A DNA stretch of 25,139 bases, taken from a virus. This document shows, piece after piece, positions 24,210 to 25,139 of this stretch (positions are counted from its first letter, which is position 1; each line of letters starts with the position of its first letter). A model generated the notes under the pieces. The model had not been told where the DNA came from. It was given only the letters and a program-made list of their open reading frames with translations, and ran no database searches. Where the stretch lies: positions 1 to 25,139 of IMG/VR virus record IMGVR_UViG_3300020442_002863; one strand, written 5' to 3'. Both the position numbers and the translations under genes were made by a program.

Positions 24210-25139
24210 TTATTTCCTCTCTAAATCTCCATTAGAGTAACTTGAAGTATAATAATCTCTTGTGAACACAACACCTGAAACATCTTCACCTGAAGCAATC
24301 ACATCCTTAACAGTATTTATTGTACTCTTTGATACATCAAAACTAAGGTATAAATCTTTTAATCCCACTACATCATTTGATTCTGGGAATGCCTGTACTT
24401 CAATTATATTGTTTTGAGATACAGTGGATGTAATATTAATAGTATTCAATATGACCTCTCCTTTTTTATAATCAACAACACCAGCATCTTTTACTAAAAC
24501 TCTTTGCTCATTCTTATTATTCTTTGAAACAACACTGAGAGTTCCCATATTACTACCATCTAAAATACCATTTGCAAATTTATTTGGAACATCTGTGATG
24601 TAACACACCTCTGTGAATCCATTAATTGTAAACCCAGTACTTTTAATATTGTATCCTGCTGGATTAATATAAAATTTATTACCATAACAAAGTTCATATT
24701 GTGCAAATTGATTAAGTAAAGCTTTTAAATCCCTTCTCAAAATTACCTTTGTGATGTTAGATGTGATTCCATTATCAACACGGTCAATTAAAGTACTAAC
24801 TTTACTATATTTAAATCTACCTCCAAATTTGTTTATCTCAACATTACCAGCATAATCATTCAATGCACTAACAATACTACTTTGTAATGATTCAGGAGAG
24901 GAAATTTGAGATGGATTATAATACACATTTGTATCAATCTCCACAAATAGTAGTTTTAAATCAACTATTTCTGAATTTATACCAGCGATAGCGTAACTCT
25001 TTAATTTGTTTTTGATTTGAGATTTATCAAAATCTGATACAAAAGTACCATTTTTTGGTTTGATACTTATTTGAACTTTACCAAATTGAGGTGGGTCTAA
25101 CTCTTCTCCTCCGATCACTGCAACAGATTCTGTTCGTGG
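24210..25139 (-). CDS. 6: Baseplate wedge protein gp6, C-terminal 309 residues (5' end outside window)
   Basis: This is the C-terminal half of the T4 gp6 homologue, the ring-forming wedge protein of the baseplate (660 aa in T4). The reading frame stays open to the right edge: upstream of the GTG at 25118 it encodes Pro-Arg-Thr-Glu-Ser-Val-Ala, continuing into VIGGEELDPPQFGKVQISIK, which matches the 'V-x-GGE-x-x-x-PP-x-(Y/F)-GKV-x-(I/V)-x-(I/V)-KP' signature of gp6. Therefore 25118 is not the true start. Further family features are EIVDLKLLFVEIDTNVYYNP, SLQSSIVSALNDYAG and RFKYSKVSTLIDRVDNGI. The TAA stop is 3 nt before the ATG of the giant gene. Confidence 0.92.
   Translation of the reverse strand, partial: PRTESVAVIGGEELDPPQFGKVQISIKPKNGTFVSDFDKSQIKNKLKSYAIAGINSEIVDLKLLFVEIDTNVYYNPSQISSPESLQSSIVSALNDYAGNVEINKFGGRFKYSKVSTLIDRVDNGITSNITKVILRRDLKALLNQFAQYELCYGNKFYINPAGYNIKSTGFTINGFTEVCYITDVPNKFANGILDGSNMGTLSVVSKNNKNEQRVLVKDAGVVDYKKGEVILNTINITSTVSQNNIIEVQAFPESNDVVGLKDLYLSFDVSKSTINTVKDVIASGEDVSGVVFTRDYYTSSYSNGDLERK
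24213..24222 (-). promoter_or_regulatory. Strong ribosome binding site AGAGAGGAAA of the giant gene
   Basis: On the minus strand AGAGAGGAAA lies within the last codons of gp6 (Glu-Arg-Lys, GAG AGG AAA) and the GAGG core ends 9 nt before the ATG at 24206. This supports the chosen start and suggests coupling of gp6 and giant-protein translation. Confidence 0.65.

Noticed and set aside
24314-24321. AATAAATA on the minus strand, about 108 nt upstream of the giant gene
   Set aside because: Same reasoning: inside gp6 coding sequence and within chance expectation. It could be tested by 5'-end mapping but is not supported here.
24210-25118. gp6 as a complete 302-aa protein starting at a GTG at 25118
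   Set aside because: The frame is open through the window edge and the residues upstream of the GTG continue the gp6 signature, so the gene is cut by the window, not short.

Overview
The window looks like part of the virion (late) gene cluster of a marine T4-like myovirus, that is a cyanophage or pelagiphage relative of T4. Three things support this: recognisable T4-type baseplate proteins gp6 and gp8 in the T4 gene order, exact T4-type late promoter boxes (TATAAATA), and an AT-rich composition with large glycine- and threonine-rich structural proteins typical of phages of Prochlorococcus, Synechococcus or SAR11. I cannot tell the host from this window. There are no tRNAs, mobile elements, CRISPR arrays, defence genes or metabolic genes here.

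Every gene lies on the minus strand, so the transcription order runs from the right end to the left. It is: gp6 baseplate wedge protein (24210-25139, N-terminus outside the window); a giant 4289-residue virion protein in the T4 gene 7 position (11337-24206); gp8 baseplate wedge protein (9703-11295); a 2526-residue DUF4815-type structural protein with two arginine-rich islands (2120-9700); a 67-residue coiled-coil protein (1917-2120); a 76-residue fibre-associated protein (1646-1876); a 546-residue fibre-like protein (5-1645); and the ATG of a further gene at 3-1.

The packing is extreme. Genes abut, overlap by 1 nt or are separated by 1 to 3 nt, except at two gaps of about 40 nt, and both of those gaps carry TATAAATA. 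This suggests three late transcription entry points in the window: one upstream of it serving gp6 and the giant gene, one at 11317-11324 serving gp8, DUF4815 and the 67-aa gene, and one at 1905-1912 serving the small protein, the fibre and the genes beyond. No stretch over 300 bases lacks a gene.

Together the proteins would build the baseplate wedge (gp6, giant gp7-position protein, gp8) and the attached peripheral or fibre structures (DUF4815 protein, small proteins, fibre). The most notable observations are: the size and repeat-module architecture of the giant protein, including a degenerate YHYH-like domain; a Gly-Tyr beta-repeat module shared by three neighbouring genes; arginine/glycine-rich islands in the DUF4815 protein; and a Gly-Gly-x-Phe C-terminus on two consecutive proteins whose codons also form the Shine-Dalgarno sequence of the next gene. 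I did not find a self-contained novel system such as defence, biosynthesis or a mobile element. The novelty here is architectural.
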